From Desulfobulbaceae bacterium (GTDB taxonomy: Bacteria; Desulfobacterota; Desulfobulbia; Desulfobulbales; Desulfobulbaceae), in NCBI GenBank assembly GCA_011389815.1, contig JAABTP010000007.1, positions 1 to 64,000 on the forward strand: DNA of 64,000 bases, given 5' to 3'. Every line of letters starts with the position of its first letter. Position 1 is the stretch's first letter. The notes under the pieces are model-generated. The model was not told where the DNA came from. It saw nothing but the letters and a program-made list of their open reading frames with translations, and searched no databases. A program made the translations under genes and the position numbers. Shown piece after piece: positions 1 to 7,670 of the stretch.

Positions 1-19
1 AAATATCTCGCTGAGGTTA

Positions 20-334
20 TCACGGCTCGGCGCCAGGGGCTGGATGTGCCTCCTCTGCCTCTTGCTGCGTAAAAAAATGAGAGGGATCTGAACGGTTACT
101 CCAATCCAGTTTTTCCTTATATTTTTCGGAGAGATCACTGTCATCATGCAAGCAGCCGACCACCCCGTTCTTGCGTAGGATTGCCAGCGCATCCGCACCG
201 ACAGCAACTTGACGGCGTGCATACAGTTCATCAATGGCAAGTTCCAGCACGCTGCGCATATCTTTTCCCACAGTACGCTGAAGCTGCCGAAGTTTCTCAT
301 AATGCTGATTGCCTAATTCCGTATTCAGCTCCAT
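20..334 (-). CDS. Antitoxin-like small protein (toxin partner probably outside the window)
   Basis: A 104-residue soluble protein. Residues 1-45 look like the helical dimerisation and DNA-binding part of a type II antitoxin, with a run such as SVLELAIDELYARRQ. The acidic tail (residues 60-104, rich in D, E and S) is the kind of flexible region that wraps a toxin. The gene ends 20 bases from the window edge, so a downstream toxin, often a PIN protein for such pairs, would lie outside. The family is not named with certainty, and the antitoxin role is inferred from size and composition. Confidence 0.5.
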   Translation of the reverse strand: MELNTELGNQHYEKLRQLQRTVGKDMRSVLELAIDELYARRQVAVGADALAILRKNGVVGCLHDDSDLSEKYKEKLDWSNRSDPSHFFTQQEAEEAHPAPGAEP

Positions 335-377
335 AATTCACCTCCCATCAAGTTGTTTCTTAGTCCATTTCTTTGCT

Positions 378-2357
378 TTACTCGTTCCCCTCAATCTCCT
401 CAATCTTCCCCTGCGCTTCCTCCCAAACCCCGTACTGACGCTTCAGCGTTTGCTCCACCTCATTATACTCCTTGTTGACCTTGAGCCAGCGGGGTTGGTC
501 CGCATAGAGATCAGGATCGGCCATTAAGGTCTCCAGCTCCCCTTTGCGCTCCTCCAGGACATCTATTTCTTTCTCCGCAGCTGTTGCCTTTTTCTTCCAG
601 GGCTTGAGCTGAGAACTGAGCTGTTGCCGTCGTTGCGCCCGCAGGCGTCGTTCTTCCTTGCGATCAACTGAGCCGGAAGCATCCTGTTTTACCTCCGCAG
701 GGCCGCTCTGTTGCTGCTTCTCCTGTTTTTTTACAGCAAGCTGTTCCTCGTCCAGTTGTTGGCGGGCCGCAAGGTAATCATCAATATTCCCTTCATGCAA
801 AATCGCCCGACCATCCCGGATCTCCAGCACCTTATTGACAAAGGAATTGACAAAGGCCCGGTTATGGGAAATCACGATGATGCTGCCTTCATACTGGGCC
901 ATTGCCTCCTGAAGCACCTCCTGGGAAGTAATGTCCAGATGGTTGGTAGGCTCATCCAGGAGCATGAGATTGGCAGGCTTGACCAGCATCTTGGCCAGGG
1001 CCACCCGGCTTTTCTCGCCACCGGACAGCACCTGCACCTGCTTGTCCACCTCGTCGCCGGTAAAGAGAAAGGCCCCGAGCAGCGAGCGCACCTTGGTCAC
1101 GGTCATGTCCTGGGCCGCATGGTAAACCGTGTCCAAGATACTGGATTCGCCATAGAGTTCCTGGGCCTGGTGCTGGCCGAAATAGGTAAGGATGACGTTA
1201 TGCCCCAGACTGATCTCGCCTTCAGCAGGTTCCAGACTCGCCATAATCTTCATCAGAGTGGTTTTACCAGCCCCGTTGACTCCGACCACAGCCAGTTTAT
1301 CGCCTCGTTGCAGGTTCAGATGGACATCTTTAAAGATTTGCTTGCCATCAAAGGATTTATTGACCTTGTCGAGCTGCAAGATGTCCCGGCCCGAAGGCAT
1401 GGCTGGTGGAAAAGAAAAGTGGATGGTGCGCTCGGTTTCAGAAAGCTCCAGCCGCTCCAGTTTTTCCAGCTGCTTGACCCGGCTCTGCACCTGCTTGGCC
1501 TTGGTGGACTTGGCCCGAAAACGGGTAATGAACTGCTCTGCCTGCTTGATCATGGCCTGCTGATTCTCATAAGCAGCCCGCTCCAGCTCCATGCGTTGGG
1601 CTTTATCCACCAGATATTTGGAGTAATTGCCCTTATAAGCGGTCAAACGGCCCAGGCTGAGTTCCCAGGTTTTATTGGTCACCCTATCCAGGAAAGAACG
1701 ATCATGGGATATAATCATCATGGCACCCTGATACTGCTGGAGGAACTCTTCCATCCAGGTCAGGGAATCCAGGTCCAGATGGTTGGTGGGCTCATCCAGC
1801 AAGAGCAGAGAGGGCTTTTGCAAGAGCAGCTTTGCCAGGAGCAGGCGCATGATCCAACCACCAGAGAACTCGGCTACGGGCCGGTCCAGATCGTCCTTGG
1901 AAAAACCCAGGCCAAAGAGGATGCGCTCAATCTGGGGACGGATGAGGAAGATGTCGTGGCCTTCCAGCAAGTGCTGAAGCTCACCCTGTCGTTCCAGTAA
2001 GGATTCCAGCTCCGGGCTGTCCTGGTCCAGGGTAGCCAGTTGTTGACTGATTTTTTCAATCTCCTCCTGATAATGGAGCACCTCGTCAAAGGCGTTTTCC
2101 GCCTCGTCAAAGAGCGAGCGTTGTCCCAGCTCAATGGAGATTTCCTGGGGCAGGTAGGCCACGGTGAACCAAGAGGCCCGGCTGATCACACCGGGATCGC
2201 TCTCCAGTGCCCCGGTGATGATTTTCATCAGGGTGGATTTTCCTGTGCCATTGACCCCGGCTAGCCCGATGCGGTCATCTGCATGGATTTGGCCGGAGAC
2301 TTCACGAAAGAGATGCTTTGAGCCGTATTGCAGGCTGAGGTTATTTATGGTGAGCAT
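378..2357 (-). CDS. ABC-F family ATPase (Uup/YheS type)
   Basis: A 659-residue cytosolic protein with two ABC ATPase domains and no membrane segment, the hallmark of ABC-F proteins that act on the ribosome. Domain 1 has Walker A GVNGTGKST near residue 35, signature FSGGW and Walker B LLLLDEPTNHLD. A basic helical linker follows at about 255-310. Domain 2 has Walker A GVNGAGKTT, signature LSGGEKSR and Walker B LMLLDEPTNHLD. The last 110 residues form a charged coiled coil, as in Uup-like members. The role in translation quality control or antibiotic protection is family knowledge. A second, partial copy of its 3' third lies at 23107-23736. Confidence 0.93.
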   Translation of the reverse strand: MLTINNLSLQYGSKHLFREVSGQIHADDRIGLAGVNGTGKSTLMKIITGALESDPGVISRASWFTVAYLPQEISIELGQRSLFDEAENAFDEVLHYQEEIEKISQQLATLDQDSPELESLLERQGELQHLLEGHDIFLIRPQIERILFGLGFSKDDLDRPVAEFSGGWIMRLLLAKLLLQKPSLLLLDEPTNHLDLDSLTWMEEFLQQYQGAMMIISHDRSFLDRVTNKTWELSLGRLTAYKGNYSKYLVDKAQRMELERAAYENQQAMIKQAEQFITRFRAKSTKAKQVQSRVKQLEKLERLELSETERTIHFSFPPAMPSGRDILQLDKVNKSFDGKQIFKDVHLNLQRGDKLAVVGVNGAGKTTLMKIMASLEPAEGEISLGHNVILTYFGQHQAQELYGESSILDTVYHAAQDMTVTKVRSLLGAFLFTGDEVDKQVQVLSGGEKSRVALAKMLVKPANLMLLDEPTNHLDITSQEVLQEAMAQYEGSIIVISHNRAFVNSFVNKVLEIRDGRAILHEGNIDDYLAARQQLDEEQLAVKKQEKQQQSGPAEVKQDASGSVDRKEERRLRAQRRQQLSSQLKPWKKKATAAEKEIDVLEERKGELETLMADPDLYADQPRWLKVNKEYNEVEQTLKRQYGVWEEAQGKIEEIEGNE

Positions 2358-2393
2358 AAAACTAAAAGAAACTTTGTAGGTATTAGCTGAAGA

Positions 2394-2738
2394 TTATTTA
2401 TTTTCTCTGTATGGGCCGTGCCAGTGCAATTGCGTAGCCCGGTCGAAAGGCACCAAGCTGAACAGTTCTGCAATCAGCTTGAGCTGGGCTGTGTATGCGG
2501 GAGACATTTTTCCCTTTGCAGCATAGTTTTTTGCCTGGACATTCAAGAAATGGATATCGTTGTCCGTGAACGCAGGTTCAAGAATCGAATAATGCAGGGT
2601 ATGAACAAGCTCCGCTTCCTCAAGGCAGGTCCGGTCAAAGGCTTTTTTTACCATGGACTGCGTCTGGATATTGCGGATGGTAGGCAGGGCCAGAAAGAGC
2701 ATTTCCGTATAGATTTCCTGTTTTCCTGAAATCGTCAT
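2394..2738 (-). CDS. Unknown 114-residue protein coupled to the NADAR gene
   Basis: I do not recognise this family. The start is set by an ATGA overlap: the ATG at 2738-2736 shares bases with the TGA of the NADAR gene (2737-2735), which implies translational coupling. A longer reading from 2855 would run deep into the NADAR gene and is unlikely. The protein is mostly helical and soluble, with no signal peptide or membrane segment. Its C-terminal half carries the conserved-looking patches HFLNVQAKNYAAKGK and LHWHGPY. Being encoded immediately behind an ADP-ribose-processing enzyme suggests a partner or substrate-generating role, but this is inference. Confidence 0.7.
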   Translation of the reverse strand: MTISGKQEIYTEMLFLALPTIRNIQTQSMVKKAFDRTCLEEAELVHTLHYSILEPAFTDNDIHFLNVQAKNYAAKGKMSPAYTAQLKLIAELFSLVPFDRATQLHWHGPYRENK

Positions 2739-3301
2739 AGCTCTGCCTTTATCTTTTTTCTTGCCTCCATCAAGGCAAAGCCGAGCAGGTTTTTTCCTTT
2801 CCATGCTGAAGGGTTTCCGATCCCCGTTGCATGGCAGCCCAGACCGATTCCCCACACCTTATCACAGGGACTGGCCTCAACCAGTACCTTGTTCTTCGTT
2901 GCCAGGAGATAGGTTAATATTTCTTTGTTCTGGGCAAACTTAGCAATGTTCCCCTGGACAACTATCTCAATACAGTGTTTATCCCATTCCTCCTGCCGGA
3001 ATCCTTGCACCATTCTGCCAATTCTCTTTGCCTCACCAGGATTATCCGCTTGCATGACCTTTGCCGCTGCATCGCTGTCACCAAAGAGCCTCGCTTTGCA
3101 ATACATCATGTAATGCTCAGCTGTGAGGAATTGCATACCGTCAACTTCAAAGGAAGCTGCGTACCATTGGCTCAGGCAGGATTGATTGACAGAACCGTCT
3201 TCGGAGGGGATATGCCCCCAGAAAAATACGTGTTCCGGTCGGTGTCCCGCATTAAGGGATTGTATGAGTTCATGAACTGTCCTGGTCTCTTCCGGTTTCA
3301 T
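2735..3301 (-). CDS. NADAR domain protein (YbiA-like N-glycosidase / ADP-ribosyl hydrolase family)
   Basis: A protein of about 188 residues that matches the NADAR fold along its length: FFWGH near the N-terminus, FLTAEHYMMYCKA in the middle, and KVWGIGLG near the C-terminus. Family members break N-glycosidic bonds in riboflavin precursors or remove ADP-ribose from guanosine. I favour the internal ATG at 3301 because related proteins start just before the HELIQ-type helix. An in-frame ATG at 3373 is possible, but a TATAAT-like box lies between the two on this strand (about 3349-3354). It is followed by an overlapping small gene, so the pair looks like a two-gene unit. Confidence 0.88.
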   Translation of the reverse strand: MKPEETRTVHELIQSLNAGHRPEHVFFWGHIPSEDGSVNQSCLSQWYAASFEVDGMQFLTAEHYMMYCKARLFGDSDAAAKVMQADNPGEAKRIGRMVQGFRQEEWDKHCIEIVVQGNIAKFAQNKEILTYLLATKNKVLVEASPCDKVWGIGLGCHATGIGNPSAWKGKNLLGFALMEARKKIKAEL

Positions 3302-3495
3302 ACGAGTTATTTCTTTACTGGGTTTTTTTCTGTTATGTCGCCCGAACGGAGCATTATAACTGATTTCAGTCATAATTGCAGTATTGCTTTCCGGAGATTT
3401 TTTTCAGAGTACGCAAAGAGTTATTGCTGATTCGCAATCCTCTGCTTTACAATGGGGGCATTAATGAACCCATTACTATCAGGGAGGAACGCACC

Positions 3496-4713
3496 ATGTC
3501 AGAAGACAGCTACACGGAAGTCACGGAACAGTCCTGGTTCAGCCGGATCGGCGGGGCCATCAAGGGAATCATCTTCGGCTTTATTCTTTTTCTTATCGCC
3601 TTTCCGCTCCTGTTCTGGAACGAAGGCAGGGCGGTAAAGACCTATAAGACCTTGAAGGAAGGGGGCGGGGCAGTGATCAGTGTCGCCTCGGATCGGGTTG
3701 ATCCAAGCAACGAGGGTAAGCTGATCCACCTGAGCGGTAAGGCGAACACCGAGGAGATCCTGACAGATCCGGTATTCGGGGTTGCGGATAATGCCTTGCG
3801 TCTGCTGCGCAAGGTGGAGATGTATCAGTGGCAGGAAAGCTCGGAGAGTGAAACCAAGAAAAAACTCGGCGGTGGCACGGAAACCGTGACCACCTACTCG
3901 TACAGCAAAGGGTGGGAGGATAATATCATCAGCTCTTCCAGTTTTAAAAAGCCGGAAGGGCACGAGAATCCTGGCGCAATGCCCTATACCACAGAGGAGC
4001 AGACTGCCCAGCAGGTTACCTTGGGGGCTTTTCAGTTATCAACCTCACAGGTCAAGCGGATCAACGGCTTTGAACCCCTTGCCGCCAGTGAAGATGCTTC
4101 GCTATCAGAGAATCTGGAAGGCCGCATAATACCTTGGCAGAGCGGATACTATCTCGGTGCGGATTCTGCTTCGCCACAGGTCGGCGATGTGCGGATTCAG
4201 TTCGAATCAGTGGCCCCGACCGAGGTGAGCATTGTTGCCCAACAGAGCGGCAGCGGATTACGACCGTATCACGCTCAGGCCGGGGGCGATATTGAACTCC
4301 TTCAGGTCGGTGTACACACGGCTGAGGCTATGTTTCAGAAGGCCCAGACCGATAATAAGATTTTGACCTGGGCACTGCGGGTTGTGGGCTTCCTGGTGAT
4401 GATGATAGGGCTCAGTTTAATCTTTAAAGTTTTTTCTGTCCTGGCAGATGTTATACCCTTTCTGGGCAATATTGTTGAAGCGGGCACCGGCTTTATTGCC
4501 TTCCTGCTGGCAGCTGTCCTGTCCCTGATCACTATTGCGGTGGCTTGGATTGTCTTCCGGCCTTTGCTGGCCATTATCCTGCTCGTCGCGGCTGTTGGAT
4601 TGATCGTGCTGATTGGTGGTAAGGTGAAAGCGGGTAAGGCCAAGAGGATGAGTACGCTTGGTGCGGCAGGTGGAGCCGGAGCGGTACCTCCTCCTCCGCC
4701 ACCTGGGGCATAA
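3496..4713 (+). CDS. TMEM43 family membrane protein
   Basis: A protein of about 405 residues. The ATG at 3496 follows GGGAGG at a good distance, and the upstream in-frame extension is unlikely. One N-terminal membrane segment ends in FPLLFWNEGR, a motif typical of TMEM43/LUMA proteins. A large extracytoplasmic domain follows, then three C-terminal membrane segments (about residues 293-385) and a Gly/Pro-rich tail. Bacterial members have no firmly assigned function; the eukaryotic ones sit in inner nuclear or ER membranes. It faces away from the NADAR pair and converges with the TPM operon. Confidence 0.85.
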   Translation: MSEDSYTEVTEQSWFSRIGGAIKGIIFGFILFLIAFPLLFWNEGRAVKTYKTLKEGGGAVISVASDRVDPSNEGKLIHLSGKANTEEILTDPVFGVADNALRLLRKVEMYQWQESSESETKKKLGGGTETVTTYSYSKGWEDNIISSSSFKKPEGHENPGAMPYTTEEQTAQQVTLGAFQLSTSQVKRINGFEPLAASEDASLSENLEGRIIPWQSGYYLGADSASPQVGDVRIQFESVAPTEVSIVAQQSGSGLRPYHAQAGGDIELLQVGVHTAEAMFQKAQTDNKILTWALRVVGFLVMMIGLSLIFKVFSVLADVIPFLGNIVEAGTGFIAFLLAAVLSLITIAVAWIVFRPLLAIILLVAAVGLIVLIGGKVKAGKAKRMSTLGAAGGAGAVPPPPPPGA

Positions 4714-4746
4714 TTGCCGGGTGAATTCGTTAACTGGACGGGAGAA

Positions 4747-4890
4747 TTATCTTCCGTCCAGTTGAACCCTTTCCTTCTCCCCGGCCAAGGCCAGGTACAC
4801 ATCTACCCTCTTCCGCTCATACCACTTCCCACCCGCCGCAAACAGCTCCTTACTTCGCTCTATCAGGAAATAGAGTACAGGCACCATCAC
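4747..4890 (-). pseudogene. Orphan C-terminal fragment of an RND efflux permease
   Basis: The reading frame encodes VPVLYFLIERSKELFAAGG and continues to a stop, closely matching the last 40-odd residues of the intact RND permease encoded at 7671-10916 (VPVLYFLIERSKELFVAGG). The DNA is also similar, for example the shared run AACAGCTCCTT. Nothing upstream resembles the rest of the permease. It is therefore a copied or left-over 3' end that carries its own stop codon, lying between the convergent TMEM43 and TPM genes. It is not expected to be functional. Confidence 0.85.
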
Positions 4891-4955
4891 CCATATTCTC
4901 ACCTGCTGGTTAAGTATTGAGGGGTGCATGAAAAGAATGGAGATAAACATTGTTC

Positions 4956-5585
4956 TCAGCCGTGCATTACCTCGTCGGGCAGCTCGTTGATGTCATCGTC
5001 GCGGACCGGGAAATGTTCTGCCAACACCTTGCCTGCGCGGCGGATTTCCTGGCAGAGTGCCTCGGCGGCTCGACCATCCTTGATGCCCTTTGCAATGTCG
5101 GCGGCATAGGCTTGCAGGCTTTCCTGGGAGATTTTCTCGTTGATGCCTTGATCAGCAAGTACCCAGACTCGGCGTTCAAATAGAGAGATAAAAAACAACA
5201 CCCCGGTGGCATCCTTGGTCTTGTACAATCCCTGTTGAAAAAAGCCTTGTACAGCCTGCTCGCGAACCATTTCTTCGAGCCTAGCAGCGGGGACGAAGAA
5301 TCTTTTCATCAAGGGCAGATATTCCGTCAGCCGAGCGATTAACAAGGAAAAAATTGCGGCCAGCGGCAGGAATCCCCACAGCGAATCATCCAGCAGGAAA
5401 TCCGTTACACCGAGGGCCAGTAAGCAACCTATAATCACCCCGGCCAGGATTCGACTCTCCGGGTAAGAGTCGCTTTGTTCAACCACCATCACCGCCACCT
5501 CGCCGGAGGTCTGCAATTCCACCTCCTGGATGGTTCGGGTGATTTCTTCATTCTCTGCTGCTGAAAAAAATGTTTTTGATTTCAT
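4956..5585 (-). CDS. TPM domain membrane protein (cytosol-facing)
   Basis: A 209-residue protein with a TPM (TLP18.3/Psb32/MOLO-1) fold. The domain is split around two hydrophobic segments at about residues 47-90; the N-terminal part has the EIT..IQEVELQTSGEVAVMVVE strand typical of TPM, and the C-terminal part has GVLFFISLFERRVWVLAD. There is no signal peptide. It starts three bases after the stop of the other TPM gene, so the two are co-transcribed behind lemA. LemA-TPM clusters are common, and the proteins are thought to act at the envelope. The biochemical role is not established. Confidence 0.85.
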   Translation of the reverse strand: MKSKTFFSAAENEEITRTIQEVELQTSGEVAVMVVEQSDSYPESRILAGVIIGCLLALGVTDFLLDDSLWGFLPLAAIFSLLIARLTEYLPLMKRFFVPAARLEEMVREQAVQGFFQQGLYKTKDATGVLFFISLFERRVWVLADQGINEKISQESLQAYAADIAKGIKDGRAAEALCQEIRRAGKVLAEHFPVRDDDINELPDEVMHG

Positions 5586-5588
5586 ATG

Positions 5589-6497
5589 TTACCAACCTCC
5601 TGAGGCACCACCGCCACCGAAACTGCCGCCACCGCCACCACTGAAACCTCCAAATCCACTGCCACCGCCACTGCTGCTTCCGCCGCCACTCCCACTGAGA
5701 AAAACAGGCGAGATAATCGACAGCAGCAGGCCAGCAAGGGCCCCGACCGGGATCAATACAAGCAGCATCAGCCAGCCTGGGAATGAGGCCAGCAAAAATA
5801 CAACAGGCAGAGCAATTGCCCCGGCAACTATCCCTACTTTGCGGGAAAATTGCCCCAAAAAGGAAATGAAAAACCCGCCGAAGAGAAGATACGAGAACAG
5901 TGGCGATTCTTCACGCCGCCCACCACGTCGAGATGAGCTTGGCTCAGCCTTGAATTCACCTCGGGTCGCTTGTATCACAGCCTCCACTCCACCCTCAAAC
6001 CCTTGGTCAAATTGACCGGACTTAAAACGGGGAGTAATTACATCATCAATAATTCTACCCGAGAGCAGGTCGGTCAGCACCCCTTCCAGCCCATAACCGA
6101 CTTCCAGCCGTACTCGACGCTCATTCTTGGCCACCAGCAGCAGTACGCCGTTATCTTTGCCCTTCTGACCGACACCCCATTTTTCTGCCACCCGGATACT
6201 GAAATCTTCCAGAGGATCGCCCTCCAGAGAATCAATGGTGAGCACAGCTATCTGGGTTGAATCAGTGCGTTCAAAGGATTTCAGGGTCTGCTCCAGCTTG
6301 GCCTTGACCGGGCCGCTGATCATATTGGCATAGTCGTTGACATAGCCTTTGAATTCCGGAATCGTCCGGGCCGAGACAGGAAGAACAGCCAGGATGATGA
6401 GGAGCAGAGCCAAGAGCGAGATACCCCCGGCCTGCATTGCTGACCCTGATAAAGGCGGGCTGGCCGAGGCACGACGCGGAGTGCTAAACAGTTGCAC
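5589..6497 (-). CDS. TPM domain protein with Gly-rich tail (YgcG family)
   Basis: A 302-residue protein. The GTG start at 6497 is supported by GGAG seven bases upstream; an ATG at 6437 is the alternative. A hydrophobic signal anchor lies at about residues 25-43. The TPM domain follows (about 48-170), with VNDYANMIS near its start and NGVLLLVAKNERRVRLEVGYGLE, here quoted in two parts: NGVLLLVAKNE and RRVRLEVGYGLE. Two or three membrane segments come next, then a C-terminal tail of Gly/Ser/Phe repeats as in YgcG proteins. It lies between lemA and a second TPM gene in a tight operon. Confidence 0.87.
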   Translation of the reverse strand: MQLFSTPRRASASPPLSGSAMQAGGISLLALLLIILAVLPVSARTIPEFKGYVNDYANMISGPVKAKLEQTLKSFERTDSTQIAVLTIDSLEGDPLEDFSIRVAEKWGVGQKGKDNGVLLLVAKNERRVRLEVGYGLEGVLTDLLSGRIIDDVITPRFKSGQFDQGFEGGVEAVIQATRGEFKAEPSSSRRGGRREESPLFSYLLFGGFFISFLGQFSRKVGIVAGAIALPVVFLLASFPGWLMLLVLIPVGALAGLLLSIISPVFLSGSGGGSSSGGGSGFGGFSGGGGGSFGGGGASGGW

Positions 6498-6518
6498 AAT
6501 AATCTCCGTCAGAAAAGG

Positions 6519-7103
6519 TTAAAATTTTACCTTTGGTGCATGTTGTGCCCCTTCTTCAGCCTTGAACGGCTCCCGTCTGGGCAGATTCAAGAGAAAATTA
6601 TTGGTCAGATTGTTCGGAAAGGTGCGGATAGAGGTATTGAAAATCTGCACTGCCTTGTTGTAGCGAACCCGAGCCACGTTGATGCGATTTTCAGTGCCCT
6701 CTAACTGGTGCTGGAGGTCGCGAAAGTTCTGGTTGGCCTTGAGGTCGGGATATTTTTCCACCACGACCATGAGCTTGGAAAGTGCTGAACTCATACTGCC
6801 CTGAGCCGCCTGAAAATTGGCCATGGCCTCGGGGTTATTCAAGGTATCACTGCCCATATTTAACTGACCAACCTTGGCCCGCGCCTCGGTTACCGCAGTC
6901 AGGGTGTCCTTCTCGTGAGCCGCATATGCCTTCACTGTTTCCACCAAATTAGGAATCAGATCGGCCCGGCGCTGATAGGCAGCCTCAACATCACCCCAGG
7001 CGGCAATGACCGCCTCGTCATTTTTTTGAATGGTATTATAGCCGCAGCCGGTGAGGGCGGGTACAATCAAAGCAAGAGCCAGAAAAAGAACAAAATGCCG
7101 CAT
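6519..7103 (-). CDS. lemA: LemA family lipoprotein
   Basis: A 194-residue protein. The start at 7103 is preceded by AGGAGG with an eight-base gap; an ATG eight codons upstream lacks this. The N-terminus is a lipoprotein signal ending in LTGC, so the mature protein should be anchored by its Cys. The body is the long-helix LemA domain: NDEAVIAAWGDVEAAYQRR, DLIPNLVETVKAYAAHE, and LKANQNFRDLQHQLEGTENR near residue 130. First gene of a lemA-TPM-TPM operon. LemA proteins have been linked to envelope stress in some bacteria, but the activity is unknown. Confidence 0.92.
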   Translation of the reverse strand: MRHFVLFLALALIVPALTGCGYNTIQKNDEAVIAAWGDVEAAYQRRADLIPNLVETVKAYAAHEKDTLTAVTEARAKVGQLNMGSDTLNNPEAMANFQAAQGSMSSALSKLMVVVEKYPDLKANQNFRDLQHQLEGTENRINVARVRYNKAVQIFNTSIRTFPNNLTNNFLLNLPRREPFKAEEGAQHAPKVKF

Positions 7104-7320
7104 GGAATGATCCTCCTGATAGGACACAGGTGAAATATGAAAAGGTGTATTGAAAAATACATTTAGAGAACAGAATAATACCTGCTCGGCTCATGTCAAG
7201 TATTATTAAAAGAGGGGCAGAGTAAAATTTCACTGACTGTTCCACATCGCTGCATTATGTTAATGTCCGATCAGTTTGGGCTACGGCAAAAAAGATACTG
7301 CTGCGGTCAGAACATGGGGT

Positions 7321-7606
7321 GTCGGCGGTTTACAACAGCGCATTGCATGCTTACAGTAACCCGTTGTAAACGTGCAGTGACGTATATGAAGCTTACAGTG
7401 AGGCATTGCAGGTCTGCAATGTGACGTTGCAAGCTTACAACAGGCCATGTAAAGCTTACATCAAGGCATTGTAAGCGTACAATGAGGCATTGTATGTTTA
7501 CAACGAGCCAGTGCAAGCTTCATGTGCGGCATGTTAAGCCTGCAACGTGACGTTGTAAGTGTACAACTGGGTATGTGAAGCGTACAGTGCGGCATTGTAC
7601 ATATAA
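7321..7606. repeat. Tandem array of about 13.5 degenerate 21-bp palindromic units
   Basis: Units begin every 21 bases without a single insertion or deletion (7321, 7342, 7363, 7384, 7405, 7426, 7447, 7468, 7489, 7510, 7531, 7552, 7573, 7594). Each unit is a 15-16-bp imperfect palindrome plus a spacer of about five bases, often GAGGC or GTGAC. The unit core is close to RTTGTAAGCKTACAAY. Changes on one arm are often matched on the other: ATTGCAGGTCTGCAAT, ATTGTAAGCGTACAAT and GTTGTAAGTGTACAAC. It fills the gap between lemA and the RND gene. Because 21 is a multiple of 3, long open frames run through it on the minus strand, but they show no known protein. Confidence 0.9.
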
Positions 7607-7670
7607 AAAAGAACCGGAAAAACAGCATAGGAGGTTATGATGGCACACTTTCCACGCCGTGAAGCGGATA

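Noticed and set aside
711-2000. Long plus-strand open frame (429 codons) opposite the ABC-F gene
   Set aside because: It is the antisense shadow of a gene with full ABC-F motifs; its own product has no domain and an odd composition.
7321-7606. CRISPR array
   Set aside because: Units are degenerate and contiguous at 21 bases, with no unique spacers and no cas genes nearby.
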